DNA from: Zygnema cylindricum
Lineage: Eukaryota > Streptophyta > Zygnematophyceae > Zygnematales > Zygnemataceae
NCBI GenBank assembly: GCA_037447655.1
Contig: JBBHKE010001342.1
Span: forward strand, 64,001-114,051
Length of the DNA: 50,051 nt
Direction of reading: 5' to 3'
Made by a program: the position numbers and the translations under genes. How positions within the stretch are numbered: the first letter of the stretch is position 1; each line of letters starts with the position of its first letter. Below, one piece after another: positions 10,763 to 26,244 of this stretch. The notes beneath the pieces were generated by a model. It did no database searches and was not told the origin of the DNA. It worked only from the letters and a program-made list of their open reading frames with translations.

Positions 10763-11388
10763 GAATAGTACCGTTTTAAATAGTGTGGCTTACGATTGGT
10801 GAGTGACTGTGCAAAATTGTACCGTATTAATGAAAAAAGTACAAAAAATGAATTAACACATGATGTTATGATGTAACTACGTTTTCACAAACCGTGTAGT
10901 GCAAACGACATAATGACGTGAATGTGTACATTTTGATAGAATGCGTTTTCACAAACCGCGTAATCCAAACGTCATAATGACGTGAAATTGTAAGTTGGTT
11001 AAATTCTGTATGTGTACCTAAAAGATATTCAAAGCATATAATTATTTCGGACAGAAACTCAAACTAGAGTTACAGATAAACTAAAGTAAACCTTGTTTTT
11101 GAAAAAACGAAAAATTATAAACTAGAATGGATAACATTAATTATTTATTTACGATAATTACAATTTGCTGTGAAATAAATGCTTAACGCTAATAACAACG
11201 AGCGTTGTAATTTGTATTTTTTCGGTTACGGGCGAGCACGGTTAGTCGCGAAAAATCGAGTTTCAGCTAAATTTTATTTTCGTAAACGCCCGTTGGTTAA
11301 CGGTTAACAATTTGGGAGCGTGACATAACCCGGTCGGGCGTCGGCTACTCAGATTTTGAAAAAAAAAATGGTCGGTTCCGGTCATGTA
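10763..11388. other. non-coding, GTAC-rich, repeats of the 5.4-kb segment
   Basis: The block following the element (AAATAGTGTGG, then CACAAACCG and AACGTCATAATGACGTGAAA) parallels 5545-5720 and 10375-10440. A unit of about 65 bases with CGTTTTCACAAACCG occurs twice within 10873-11000. No coding features are seen. Confidence 0.5.
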
Positions 11389-11396
11389 AAATTTTG

Positions 11397-12272
11397 TAGT
11401 GTTGTGTATCAGTAAGGATTTGCCGATAACCGATATGGGCCTTTTTTCGAGGACCCGATAATCGATATATTGGTACGATATACCGCCATTGGTCTTATCG
11501 CCAATAAGTAGCCGATAATATCGGCTACTTATCGGCGATAATGCCGATAGAGATAAATATCGGCAATATCTGTACGTACCTTACAGATATGTACGGCCTG
11601 TACACTCATTTGTACGTCTTATTCCCCCGACGCGCCCTACTCCCAACCCCTGAGGTACCTACCAATCAGATCATTTGTACAAGCCGAAAGTACAGTAGCC
11701 TGCATAAGATATGTATGGCTTTAATACGGCTCCAGTTAAAACGATGTACCTTTCACATCCGACGCCGTGGCTTTGTCCCTTAATTTTTTGGGATCCACTG
11801 GAAACCTGCCACGTGTCAATCCGTCGACTTTTTTGGCAAAGGCCGCCAAAAAAGCCATTCCGAGATGCCGGCGCTCACGCTGACCGTCTGCTCGTATTTT
11901 CTCATTGTAGTCGTCCGTTCGATTTCGGCGGCGCGCATAATGTTATTTTGCATCCGTTGTACTTCTTGTCCGCCGTCTTTTTACTGTTCCATGATAATCA
12001 GTTTATCGGTACAATTGCGTACGTTCCCGTAAAATTTATGTTTATTTAACCGCCCAAAAAGTACTACAAAGTGCAAGGTATTTTTTCGTCAAATTCCGTA
12101 CATTTCCCTTATAAAACCGTACATTTCTCGTAAATTTACCGTTCAGTTTACCGGACAGAAAACACTCCGGACAGAAAGTACACAAATATATCGGGACCGC
12201 TGACCGTTCGAAAACCGATAACTATCGGTATCGGTGTTATCGCTATAAGTTTTTTACCGATACACAACACTA
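11397..12272. mobile_element. hAT-type non-autonomous element, 876 bp, perfect 8-bp TSD
   Basis: Terminal inverted repeats TAGTGTTGTGTATC-R-GTAA (18 of 19 bases matching) are flanked on both sides by the identical 8-mer AAATTTTG (11389-11396 and 12273-12280). An 8-bp target duplication and TA(G/C)NG-type ends are diagnostic of hAT elements. Subterminal regions are full of short palindromes around CGATAATATCGG, as is common in hAT subterminal binding regions. Plus-strand open frames inside show no transposase motif, so it depends on an autonomous partner. The perfect TSD suggests a fairly recent insertion. Confidence 0.92.
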
Positions 12273-12280
12273 AAATTTTG

Positions 12281-12730
12281 CCTTTTGCGACCTCTGAACA
12301 GAAACACCGTCGAAGCCACCGGACGCCCGATTCTCCAAAATGGATCCAACAAAAGTACAAAACACCAACTCAACCGTACACACTGAAAAAGGACGCAAAA
12401 GTGAAAGTACAGTACTGTAGACGAAACAACACCACCAAAATTTCCGTACGATTTTTTTTACTAAAACCGTGTGCACGAATTTAATCGTACACGTGGAAAA
12501 CTGCTGACGAAACAAAAGGCCCGACGTGACCCGCGACCAAATTGAACCACACTATTAACGAACCAACATTCTAAAGCCGCATAGATGTTTCATTCGTTAA
12601 AATTTTGAAAATTTTATGATTATGCGTTATTTTTGGGTTTTTTTGAACTTTTCGTAAATTTCGTATGCTTTTCGTGTACGGAAAATGTGTACGGATGTAA
12701 TGCACCGAATTTCAAAAAAAATATTTAAAG
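12281..12730. other. non-coding, GTAC-rich spacer
   Basis: No coding or structural feature is supported. Short open frames on both strands lack motifs. Confidence 0.45.
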
Positions 12731-12732
12731 TA

Positions 12733-13087
12733 CAACGTGAATCGCTATTAGAGTTAAGAAACCGATACGCGTTCCCATGTTTTTAGGGTTAGTCGCGATA
12801 GCCTATGTTCACATTTTCGATGCCTGATCATGTGGGAACAGGTTCTCGCGATTATTCCTCGTCTTTATGACTTGGAATGAAATCTGCGTACGATTTTCCG
12901 TGCAGCGCACTCAATTTCCACTGTCGACGCCTTTATCTGAAACTTTTTATGTACGTCTGTACAAAATAATTACTAGCTTTAGTACGGAATGACACATTTC
13001 GTATGCTACACTATTTAAAAACATCTGAAATTAGTAACTAACACTATTTTAACAGTACCAATATTAACGCAAAAAAAAAATAGAGAG
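12733..13087. repeat. TA-flanked element family, ~500-bp type, right end lost
   Basis: It starts with TA then CAACGTGAATCGCTATTAG and continues with blocks shared with the copies at 38,179, 39,593, 45,795 and 47,184: TGTTCACAT, then ATGTGGGAACA, a CCTCGTCTTTATGAC block, and CTACACTATTTAAAAA. The right inverted terminus is missing after about 13,087. Confidence 0.7.
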
Positions 13088-13139
13088 TATTCTCCCTCGT
13101 GCTAAAACTTTCGTGTGACGCCTGCGTGAACGTTTTTCA

Positions 13140-13345
13140 TTTGCTATCAGGGTGATAATTTAACTAAAATCGATTGCGAGATGGTTTCTGATAAAGTTTT
13201 TTCATGAGCTGGTTGCGTGCCCGTTGGTCGAAAATTTTGAAACCGCCAAAATGAGATTTTCTCGTTGGGGACTGAATTATGTAGTAAAACGACAAAAAAA
13301 CACCGGTAGTTTAATACATGAGGACATACCCTCATGTAGTATTAT
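13140..13345. repeat. dispersed repeat ending in a hairpin, copy 1
   Basis: This block shares its order of short motifs with 22,565-22,850: a TAATTTAACT-like start, a GAGCTGG/GGGCTGG segment, and a terminal hairpin. Here the hairpin is CATGAGG-ACATAC-CCTCATG (13,317-13,336). Similarity is patchy and was judged by eye. Confidence 0.4.
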
Positions 13346-13605
13346 TTCTCATTAAATGTTTCGATTTATTATTTATTAATAAGTCAAATTCGGTCAACGC
13401 ATTTTAAAAAATGTGAAATTTTGAATAATGCGCATATGCGTTCTTTTTCAAAATACTTTACCGTGCGCATAGTACGAATGAAACATCTATGTTAAGCCGT
13501 AAGGCGTCAACTATTCACACGATTAAAAACATAACAGCCTTTTAATTTGTTGGAAAGCGTCACAAAGGCGCGAGAAACGCTGCCATTGGTTCGTACGGTG
13601 CAGTT

Positions 13606-13613
13606 TGACGTGG
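13606..13613 (+). promoter_or_regulatory. candidate unfolded-protein response element
   Basis: TGACGTGG matches the UPRE core bound by ER-stress bZIP factors (mammalian ATF6/XBP1, plant bZIP28/bZIP60 class). It sits about 190 bases before a TATA-like box and 570 bases before the BiP start codon. A CCAAT box in inverse orientation (ATTGG, 13,585-13,589) lies 17 bases upstream of it. The exact ERSE spacing CCAAT-N9-CCACG is not present. An 8-mer can occur by chance, but its position in front of a BiP gene makes it credible. Confidence 0.55.
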
Positions 13614-13802
13614 TGAACTCAATTCCGAGTCAATGGACGGTTCGATGAAACTGGTCGACGTTTAAGCGAACGAAGGGTGAGGATACGAAGGTGGTTGACG
13701 GTCGGCAGATTGCAGGACGAAATCGCCCGACTGGGCTTTACTTAAAACTCAAAAGCAGGCGTCGGCTAAATAATAAGTCGGCGTATGTAGTTCGATATCA
13801 AG

Positions 13803-13809
13803 TATATAA
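13803..13809 (+). promoter_or_regulatory. TATA-like box of the BiP gene
   Basis: TATATAA lies 367 bases before the BiP start codon. If used, transcription would start near 13,835 and the leader would be about 340 bases long and include the CT-rich tract. Confidence 0.45.
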
Positions 13810-13930
13810 CGCTTAACAATCGATTGAGCTGAAGTGAAGGTATTTTCTAAATCGTGTCGCTCCATCATAAGAAGCTTGTTATCTGCTCAACTTAGACGAT
13901 CGCTTGGTGATCATCTTATTTAGCAGGGAT

Positions 13931-14134
13931 CCTCTCTCTCTCCCTCTCCCTCTCCCTCTCCCTCTCCTCTCCTCTCCTCCTCTCCTCTCCTCTCCTCTCC
14001 TCTCCTCTCCTCTCCTCTCCTCTCCCCTCCTCTCCTCTCCTCTCCTCTCCTCTCCTCTCTTCTCCTCTCCTCTCCTCTCCTCTCCTCTCCTCCTCTCCCT
14101 CTCCTCTCCTCTCCTCTCTTTTCCTCTCATCTCT
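13931..14134 (+). repeat. CT-rich microsatellite in BiP leader
   Basis: About 200 bases of pure pyrimidine: first CCCTCT hexamers, then CTCCT pentamers with a few interruptions. It ends about 40 bases before the BiP start codon. Long frames reading SSPLL or RGEER repeats on either strand are artefacts of the repeat. Homopurine/homopyrimidine mirror tracts can form triplex DNA, and CT-rich leaders are common in plant genes. Either could affect expression, but neither is shown here. Confidence 0.92.
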
Positions 14135-14175
14135 GTGTCGTGCACAGTAAAATCCGTGGTCTCCCAGTAGGAGAG

Positions 14176-17798
<3,623 letters not shown>

Positions 17799-18660
17799 GA
17801 CGCCTGGTGGAAGTCTCAAGTCTCTAGATTATTTTTTATTCTCTAGATTTATTTATTTTTTTAGTCCTTTAGTTTTTATTTATGCCACAACAAGCAATCT
17901 TGGCTGTAGTAAACCAATGTAGAGAGGAGAAAAAAAAGAATCAAGGCGAGAGAGAAAGGGTATAGAAAGTAAAAGAGCGCAAGACAAAAAAGGCGATAGA
18001 GTAGAGAGAGGAGAAAGAAGGAGAAGAGAGAGAGAGAGGGGAGGGGGAAGGAGAACCATTTTTATATTTCCTTTTAGTGCATACGTTCTTTTTAAATTTT
18101 TGTCTTTTCTCATATTTTTTTGTCTTTCCCTCCTTTTCTTTGATTTTTTTCCTATTTCTATCCTTTCCTACTTTTGTCCTGTTTCTTTGGTTTGTCATTG
18201 TTCTCCAATTTCAATCCTTTTTCGTCCTTTTTTTTCCTGATTTGCTTGTCCGCCAAACCCCACCTCCTCCCCCCTAAGGCATTGCCCTCACTACCTCCAA
18301 AATTCCTTCACTATCACTCCCTCACCCTCCCCCGTCCCCCCTTTGGTGCTCTCTTTTCATCTCGCGCAAATAAATCCTCTCATCCTCCTTCATGTCCTCC
18401 CCCATCTTCCCTCCCTCCATCCCTCCCTCCCTCCCTCAATCCCTTCACCTTTGCAGTCAACACTCCCACCACTCACTCCCTCTTCTCCCGTCCCTTCCAC
18501 ACCCATTCATGGATCCCCCTCCCTCCCCCCCTCCATCCCACAGGAATCTCAACCTTTTTCCTCTCCCTTTACCCCCAACCCCCCCCACCACCCCTCCCCC
18601 TAACCCCCCACCCATGCCCCTGAAATGATAGATAACAAAATAAGAGCTCACTTTCAAACT
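17799..18660 (+). other. BiP 3' flank, purine- then pyrimidine-rich
   Basis: A T-rich stretch follows the stop and probably holds the 3' untranslated region, but no canonical AATAAA signal is evident close by. 17,920-18,055 is AG-rich and 18,100-18,625 is strongly C/T-rich with CCTCC repeats. Proline-rich open frames here come from composition alone and are not genes. Confidence 0.55.
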
Positions 18661-20480
18661 ATTATGGTTGCAGAAGTGTTTAGATTACAAAACATTGAAG
18701 AGACATTTCGGAAAAATTCTTACATGAAAAAACCGAAATTACAAATTCTCTTTTATCTCCTTTATCCCTTCTATTCTTCCATATAATCCTCCGTTTGATT
18801 GTTGATTGTTGATAATTACACGAGTCCATGGTGTCCATTAAATACCACACCAGCCATGACGCGGCACGTGTAATCGTGCGCCGCCAAAAACCTCTATAAA
18901 TCTGCCACCAATCCGCAGATTAAGCTAGAACACTCTAAATTTCAATAAGGACTCAAGCGTTGCAAAACGACAAGCCAAAACGAAAGTACAGTACTAGACA
19001 AATCTAAAGTATTATCGTACTTTACACGTACGACAATTCTAGACGCAAAACGAAACGACAAATATTTTTTGAAAGTCAAAACCAACATAATAGGACTTTA
19101 TCAAAACGTACGTTAAAGTACTTTCGAAACATTATAGAAAGTACAGTGCTTCGCGAAATTGAGCCGATATCGCGCGCGTTTGATTCTTTCAATGAATCGT
19201 GACATTCACCCTCTTCATTGAAGAATTGTCAAATCCATTTAGAATCCAAGATGAATTCCTAAACATATGCGTGGAATCCATAGTTGTTCACACGTTTAGT
19301 GCGAACGAATCAATCGCTACTAATTATAAGTAGCGAACACATTGAACGTTTTGAAAAAATAGCTAAAATCTTTATTGAATTTTCGTCCGTACTATTCCGT
19401 ACATGTAAACAAAAATAATTTTTTACATATACCGCAGTTTGTAAGTTTTACATACAATTTTGTCTCATTTCGTAATAGTTCGTACATTTTCGATACAATT
19501 CATAGTTGTTCAAAACGTTTTTTAAGCACGATTCGAACGCGCATACAATACGTAGAAACTGGAGAGGTCAATTTGAAAAAATTGTAAAAAACTTTAATGA
19601 ATTTCCGTCCGTACAATTTCGTATATAAAAAAAATGAATTGAACTTGTACCGCAGTTTGTACGCTTTTTGTCAAATTAGCGATAAAGCGTTAATTAAATA
19701 TATATAATTACTACACATCATGTAAGCATCGAAACAACTACATCAACTGGTTACTGTCAGCATCAATCTGTCATAAGGGCTTTTATAGGCCGAGGTTCAA
19801 AATCCGCAGAAAAATTATATTTTGTTAGAACAATTTAGTCTGTCCATCACAGAGAGGCAGCCATGGCCTCTCTCTCTACTGCTGTAGCGTCGGTAATGGC
19901 GTCTTTCCTTTAATTTTTGCTTTCAACTGTTGAAGTACTTATGGCGGCATGTTTTCGAAAATTTGAAGAAGACGCCCGTACACATTTTGAACTTACGGCG
20001 CTTAAATAGTGTGACGCCGCAACGTCACTGTTTGGAAATGTTCGTAGACGTGACGATAAATTTCCGTACATATCCGTGTACATTCTGTTCAGTTTATGAA
20101 TAGAAATACGGTTACATGCACGAATCTTGGCCGTTGTACAGTTCCCGTAAATATCCATACGTTACCGGAATTTGTCTACATGTTCCGTAAAATATCAGTT
20201 TCGTTTATGTGACTTTTTGGCATTTTGAAAAGTCACGTACAATACGTAGAAACTGGAAAAAAGTGAAAAAACGCGCGTATTGAACAACTAAGATACAATT
20301 CCTTGCATTTCCGTAAAATTTCTGTACAGCTTACCGGACAGATAGTACTACCAAGTGCAACTTATCTTTTCGTTCAAGTCCTAATTTCCCGAAAACCATG
20401 CTTTTTGTACATTGTTCGCCTGCACGACAAAAGGTACATCGCAATTGTTTGCTATTTTTCAACGGTCACAAATTGTGCCA
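18661..20480. other. non-coding, GTAC-rich with a ~220-bp direct repeat
   Basis: A block with CTTTATTGAATTTTCGTCCG near 19,370 recurs near 19,590 (CTTTAATGAATTTCCGTCCG). Both are followed by a TACCGCAGTTTGTA element, and the motif ACAATACGTAGAAACTGGA occurs near 19,547 and 20,241. No gene or RNA feature is recognised. Confidence 0.5.
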
Positions 20481-20489
20481 GTGCGTTGT

Positions 20490-21115
20490 TCTATTAGGCG
20501 GTCTCAGAAGCCAAAAATTTGTTTATTGAAGGACCGTTCCATTGTGTGGCCAGAACCGACATATTATTTGCGGGCACACTCGATTTGTTCACGTTAGATG
20601 GATAAGATTCTGCAAACTCGACAGCAAATTAGACCATTTGTAAAGCGAAGGTAAAGTGACTCGGACGACGTATTGATTAAAATCTGTACGGGCGGACGAA
20701 ACTTTAGATTTGTAAAAGCGTACAAAAATGTCAGAATGGTTGTCGTATGGTGTCATATGAGACGTGTAACCACCTGGTCGCGCGGTCGCCGTGGATATTT
20801 GCTCACTTTTCCACGAGCGGTCGTCGTGGATATTTGCTCACCTTTCCACAAGGCACGATGTTATATGTTCAGGCGTTTAGAATTGACTTGCTCCGGGTCG
20901 CTTCTTGCGAACTGAAAGTGTCAGACGATGGCGTATTTGGTTATGCATCCGACGGTCCACGTTTACGCCCATAAACTTGGAGAATCAAATCCCTCATTTA
21001 GTAGGCTTGTTTTTCTCACATTTTGTTTTTTTTGGTTCACAACTATACAAAACATTACGACTTTTAGTAAACAACAACATTTTTTCCCTAATGGAACCTC
21101 ACCCTTAACAATCGG
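20490..21115 (+). repeat. dispersed repeat family D, copy 1
   Basis: Shares ordered blocks with 42,030-42,705 (same orientation) and 38,740-39,560 (inverted): CTATTAGGCGG near the start, CCATTGTGT, GGGCGGACGAAACTT, AGATTTGTAAAA, CGTGGATATTT, ACTTGGAGAATCAA, and a TAATGGAACCTCACCCTTA end. The two ends resemble short inverted repeats (a CCATTAGG core), suggesting a non-autonomous DNA transposon. No target duplication could be established. Confidence 0.72.
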
Positions 21116-21339
21116 AAAAAAAGAAAAATTGCACCATTTGAACAACAGCGGTAGAATCAAATGTTACGCACTAAACAATTTGACACCAAACGAACCAAAC
21201 ATTACAATCGCACGAAACCGAAACAAACACGCACCTGAGACAATGCAAGACAAACGTAACTTTGTGCGACTTTTAGATCCGCCAATTCAAGCAGTATCCA
21301 AGCAACATCGGCCATACTGCCGATTCTCACAATATTTAA

Positions 21340-21515
21340 CATACCCTCTCCAAAAGGGAAGGGAAGGGAAAAAAGGTTGGGCCGGGAAGGAGGCGAAAGA
21401 AAGTGAAGGAAGGGAGGGGAAGGGTAGAGAAGAGGAGGGGGACTGAAAACGAGGGGAATAGAGGGGGAAGAAGCGAGAGGAGGGAAAGGAAGGGAATGGA
21501 GGGAGGAAAGTAGTG
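21340..21515. repeat. GGGAAGG-rich purine tract
   Basis: An irregular purine run (AGGGAAGG, GGGGAAG) whose overlapping frames give charged or Pro-rich peptides without meaning. The block just before it (21,170-21,340), with CGCACGAAACCG and GCCGATTCTCACAATAT, resembles 40,050-40,190. Confidence 0.7.
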
Positions 21516-23330
21516 TAAAACACCACGAATGGTTACTAGTGTTAATATTACTAATTTCGCGCCCACACATTTTGACCCTTAAGCTTAAAATGTAATCAGT
21601 AATTCGATTTTTTTCTTTTCAATAAAATAGGTACATTTTTAGTTAGTGCCATCACACTAATTCGGGCAACTTTCCGTAGTGTAGTGTACCAAATGTGACA
21701 GTCTATACTAAAACTGTCTCGTTATTTCATGCAAAAGTACATAAAAAGTGTAAAATAACAGTGTCGACACTGGAAAGTGCACTCAAATTTGATTCTTAAC
21801 AATAAAAACTGGGAAAAATCACGCTAACCTGTTCTGACACGTTTAAACGATAAAACTGTTCAAAAATATCATGTTTAAACGATTACGGATATATTTAGGG
21901 TGCATCTCCATGTCATCGGTACTTTGATAAAGTATTTTGGACTGTAGTGAAGATTCTCCGTACTACTTTGAAGAGCGTCCCTATGTGCGAAAATGAAGTC
22001 AGAACCTTGTAATGTGACAGTTGTAGACGTGGGTACAACTGATGACGACTGAAGGCGACTTCTAAACTTCCGACGATTAGTGACGCCAACAAAAACAGCG
22101 ACAATGGTAGACGTCTAGATTTTTGTGAAATTGTAGATGTTTATGGTTTGGTGACATTGAGACGTCACGCACACTTGTCACAACGTTGACGTCAGTGATT
22201 CAAGAACTTTCCGCCATAGTTTTTGGATTTCTCTTTTTCTACTTTTCTCATTCGACTTACCATTAAAAAAAAACCTAAAAATTGTGAAACAAAATATTAT
22301 TCAAAGATCTTTCATTTTATCCTAATATTATTGTGTCGCATTCTAAAAAGTGTGAGATAAAGGCGATAATGTGAGAGGAAGAGGGGAGAGGCGACGACGG
22401 CGATAAATTATGCAAAGGACCCATGAATGAAAGTGGAGGTTCGAGACCCCTGCAAATTTTTCTTACATGCACGTGACGTGCACGGGGAAAAATAGCATGT
22501 AGTCTCTCTCGTTCAAAAACTGTATCACTTGTGTGGCGCATGCATGGATCGTTTTTCATTCGAAGTTTGGGCGGTACTTTAACTCAAAACACCCTCTCGA
22601 GGTGATTTTGGATGAATTTTTTTGACGGGCTGGATTCTCTTGCCAGGGGGTCCAAAAGAGGAAAACGTCATGATGCGTTCACATGACGACAATTATGCAG
22701 TACATTCAAAGTATAGAATTGACGTTCACTGTAATTTGGTAAAATTGATTTTCTTGTACGGTTGAAGTTTTTCTCAAAGTTTCCTGAATTTTAGGGCAAA
22801 ATGACAGAGAAAAGTCAATATTTTAATACATGGGGTTGACCCCATACATTTATCTGGTTTACAATGTAGTATTATACTACATTTTATGACGAATACAAAT
22901 ATCATATATTTTATGACGAATACAAACATCATACTGTATAGTATGCACTGTCATGGCCCATTACTATGGGACGCGCCTTTCGTATCCCGGAAAGTATAGT
23001 ACTCAGCCGTAATTTGGACTACGCAACACATAAGTGTACTTATTCCATGCTGATTTTAAAGTGTCAATCTTGAGTCCATTCAACTTTTTTTTGCTTCAAA
23101 TAAATGGAATAATTTCAGTTTTTGCACCCCCGCAAAGTTCCAATGGAACATGGCCAATGAGATCAAAGCAAACCTTACCATAATCGTGTCCCACTTGACA
23201 CCAATATGACAACAACATCTACCACTACCAAGCAAAGTTGACGCCGAAAATCACTATTTTCCATCTGCCAAGTCAAGTAGATTCAAGCTGTTTTTGTTTA
23301 CAACACTTTTTGTTAACGTCCTTATTCCCC
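21516..23330. other. non-coding, repeat fragments
   Basis: At 21,517 a CACCACGAATGGTTACTAG terminus resembles the TA-flanked families. 21,893-22,150 resembles the interior of the foldback family (GGGTGCATCTCCATGT start). 22,565-22,850 is copy 2 of the hairpin-ended repeat, with the hairpin ATGGGG-TTGA-CCCCAT at 22,830-22,845. A 27-bp unit (ATTTTATGACGAATACAAA) is repeated twice at 22,881 and 22,908. No coding region is supported. Confidence 0.5.
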
Positions 23331-25780
23331 CTTGCCGCTTTTAGTGTTTCCCGTTGAAAATTCAATTTTGTCGTTTCATTTCTCACAAAATCATTTTATG
23401 CAAGATCCATTTTATAATAAAATTAGAAACTTTGTGGGACACTTTTGCAATATTGTTTTTTTTTCTCCATATTTTGGTGTTTTTATTCTTTTAGTTTTGT
23501 TATTTTCACATTTTTAGTCTTTCTTATTTCAGCTTGGCTAGTATTATAACAATGGCACATGGTCCTTCTCCAAAAAATGTTGTTGGTTATGTGTAAAAGG
23601 CACACATTGGTCATGAAAAAATTGAGTAAAAATGGGTACCGATACATCATTGTTCAGGTAAGAATATGTTAGCGAGATATTTGATTTTAGTTAAGGAAGC
23701 CATCAACAACCATTGAAAAAGAGGAGCTGAAAAATAAAACACATAATTCCTGATATTCCGCTAACTAGTCAGTCTTTAACAATGTAAAGTCCTTCATGTT
23801 TTTGGTAGGTGTCACTCTCTCAGTCTCACCCCTTTCACACATTAAGGCGCTCACTTGTTCATTCATATTCTGTCCTCTAAATAATTTAGAAAACTAAAAT
23901 ACATTATCCTTTGATGTGTAAATAAATGTTCCAAACTGGTCCCACCCTAAACAAAACCAAATTAAACACAGTACCACTAGAAGTATAACACTCCAATTCA
24001 AATATCCCATGTAAGGGGATGAGGACATCCCAAACAAAAACGTTAGGAAATCAAAAAAATAAAAAAACAAAAAGGCCAAAACAACCACCCACCACCCGCC
24101 ACCCAGAAGACAATTTGAATTTCTTTGTCATCCTCTACGGCAACAAAATTTCTTGTTGGACTCTCAAAAGCGTTGATAAAAACCTTTGTTCTCTTTCAAA
24201 TCATATCCTACATTCTACGTCTCAAACTTCCACCTGAAGCTCCAAACAGATGGTGGCCGCAGAGAGGGAGGAATGGGGTTACGAGAAGTTGGTATCAAAG
24301 ACGACGAGAGAGAGGAGGGAGACGAGGAGGCGGCGGTTGTGGCAGCACTACAAAACAAAGAGAGAAGAAGCTCCATCGTCAGTCACACTGTTCTTTGCCA
24401 GAAAACGAACAATGCCATTCATAAAATCGACTTTAAAGGACGTTAGGCATACATGAAATGGGTGAAGAGTATGGAGGTAGTAAATAATTTAGTGTTCTGA
24501 AGATTCTTTTTTTTTAACATATAGCAATAGGCCGAGGTAGGATGGTTGAGAGTGAGCGCAACAGACTAAAGAAAAGTGGAGAGGGAGGCGATGAAAAGCT
24601 GAAAGGGTGGGAAGAAGAAGTTGGCGATGGCAAAGTTGAAAAGGGATGTGGGAGAAGGTCATTGGGTTTTTTATTGGGGAGTGGAGAGAGAGGTACGGGG
24701 AGGGTAGAGATTTTAAACAAGGGAAAATGAACGGGTATTTTTGCTGTATATACGTAGATATACAGTTTTTTTGTCTATATAACAAAATTTAAACAATGAT
24801 TACCGACATCTTCTTTGACCCTTGCTACATATTTGTAGCATATAAACTTCTTCAAATCATGTAGTTTTCATTTGAAGAATGGTTTATAAAAATAGGAGTG
24901 TCGGAAGGTTGTATTTGGTGGAAAATTTCATTACACATCAATTTAATGCCGAAGACAAACAAAGTTGATACTCCAACAAATATACATTTTTTTTTCCATA
25001 TGGAATCAGTTGGTTTAACAGTCCATCGCCTCTATGCGTTTTTGTAACAAAAAAACTTGCTAAACAATTGCCTAAACTTTGAGACTTTAACAACTTTTTT
25101 GGCCATAAAAAATCAGAATTTCAACCAGCACTGAAATTAATTTGTTAACTGCGTCTATTATATTGCAGTCAAAACATAATCCTTGGTTGTCCCAAAAACG
25201 TCGTTTTACCCTGAATTTAAACATTATAGACAAGGGTTATAAAAATCCGCGTCAAACACACTTTGTTCACATTTTTAAGGAACTTAAGTTTCCGTATTCT
25301 CCAGATGTTTTATAAGTATTTAAAAAATTCAAATGATTCTCTTATTTTCATGAATAAATCCATGATTGGCCCAAAAGCGACCTCTAAACTTGCAATAGAA
25401 AATTTTAGACGATGATCATGAAAATCAATTCAAACTATCTACATTTTGAAGGAATAGTAGGTCCAATATATTTGGAGTATATGAATGATCCTTTAGTATT
25501 CAAATTAAAAATGAAATATTCGCCACAATGAGGGTAACACTTCTATTTTTCAAGTTCAAAGTCTTTGTCCGCGGTAAATGCGCAAAGGATTTGGACAGAT
25601 GAAAATACCGTAGAAAGCATGTTCTACAGCCAGATAGTTATAAAAATGATATTTTTGATACTGTTAATAGATATGGAAATTCGTGACATGATCATCACCA
25701 TGCTAATTATGAACTATCTTGAGTTTTACGATTATTGTAGCGTGTTAACGCCTAATTTGTTGCTAGAATTTTTGAACTTC
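23331..25780. other. A/T-rich spacer, no supported gene
   Basis: Mostly A/T-rich. Two purine-rich plus-strand patches (24,245-24,400 and 24,540-24,725) give charged open frames with no recognised domain. The minus strand of the first patch has an AG acceptor at 24,348 followed by Ser/Pro-rich codons. It could conceivably be a downstream exon of the LRR gene, but the evidence is too weak to call. Confidence 0.45.
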
Positions 25781-25789
25781 CCCAAAAAT

Positions 25790-26244
25790 TAGTGTTGTGT
25801 ATCGCCAGGGTTTTGTAGATAATCGATATGTACCTTTTTTTGGCTTGCTAATAATCGATATATTGGCACGATATATCGAAACTGGTGTTATTGCCGATAA
25901 AAGACCGATAATATCGGTTTTTCATCGCGATAACACTGGTACCAATAACTATCAGCGATAATTGTACGGTTTATAACGTACGAGTGTACGGTTTATGCCG
26001 TTGTACTGAACCGCTGTTATTCCGTTACATAGATTACGGAACAGTTTTTTTACACGTGACATGCCACGCTATATACAGTAAATTATAAAGTACTATTATA
26101 TAGCGTACTATATATTTTCCACTTATCGCCGATAAGTAATTTGTTGGTCTCGAAACGATATATCGAGACACCTGATCGTTCGATAACCAATAACCATCGG
26201 TATCGGTGTTATCGCCTTAGATTTTTTGCCAATACACGACATTG
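25790..26244. mobile_element. hAT-type non-autonomous element, 455 bp, perfect 8-bp TSD
   Basis: The ends TAGTGTTGTGTATCG and CAATACACGACATTG (an imperfect inverted repeat) are bounded by the identical 8-mer CCAAAAAT (25,782-25,789 and 26,245-26,252). The interior shares GATAATCGATATATTGG and ATCGGTATCGGTGTTATCGC with the 876-bp element at 11,397, so both belong to one family. It is shorter by an internal deletion. Right-end mismatches suggest it is older than the first copy. Confidence 0.9.

Noticed and set aside
11541-12049. Plus-strand open frames of 80-112 codons inside the 876-bp hAT-type element
   Set aside because: No transposase motifs. The frames are explained by the palindromic, repeat-rich interior.
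18174-18657. Pro-rich open frames downstream of BiP
   Set aside because: Generated by C/T-rich low-complexity DNA. No start context or domain is present.
22438-22450. A tRNA B-box-like GGTTCGAGACC
   Set aside because: No A box at the right distance and no acceptor stem or cloverleaf could be drawn around it.
24230-24450. Possible minus-strand exon (AG at 24,348) with Ser/Pro-rich codons like a receptor juxtamembrane region, and a charged plus-strand frame
   Set aside because: In the phase required by the EGF exon it stops after about 17 codons. No kinase or membrane segment follows, so it is not supported as part of the LRR gene.
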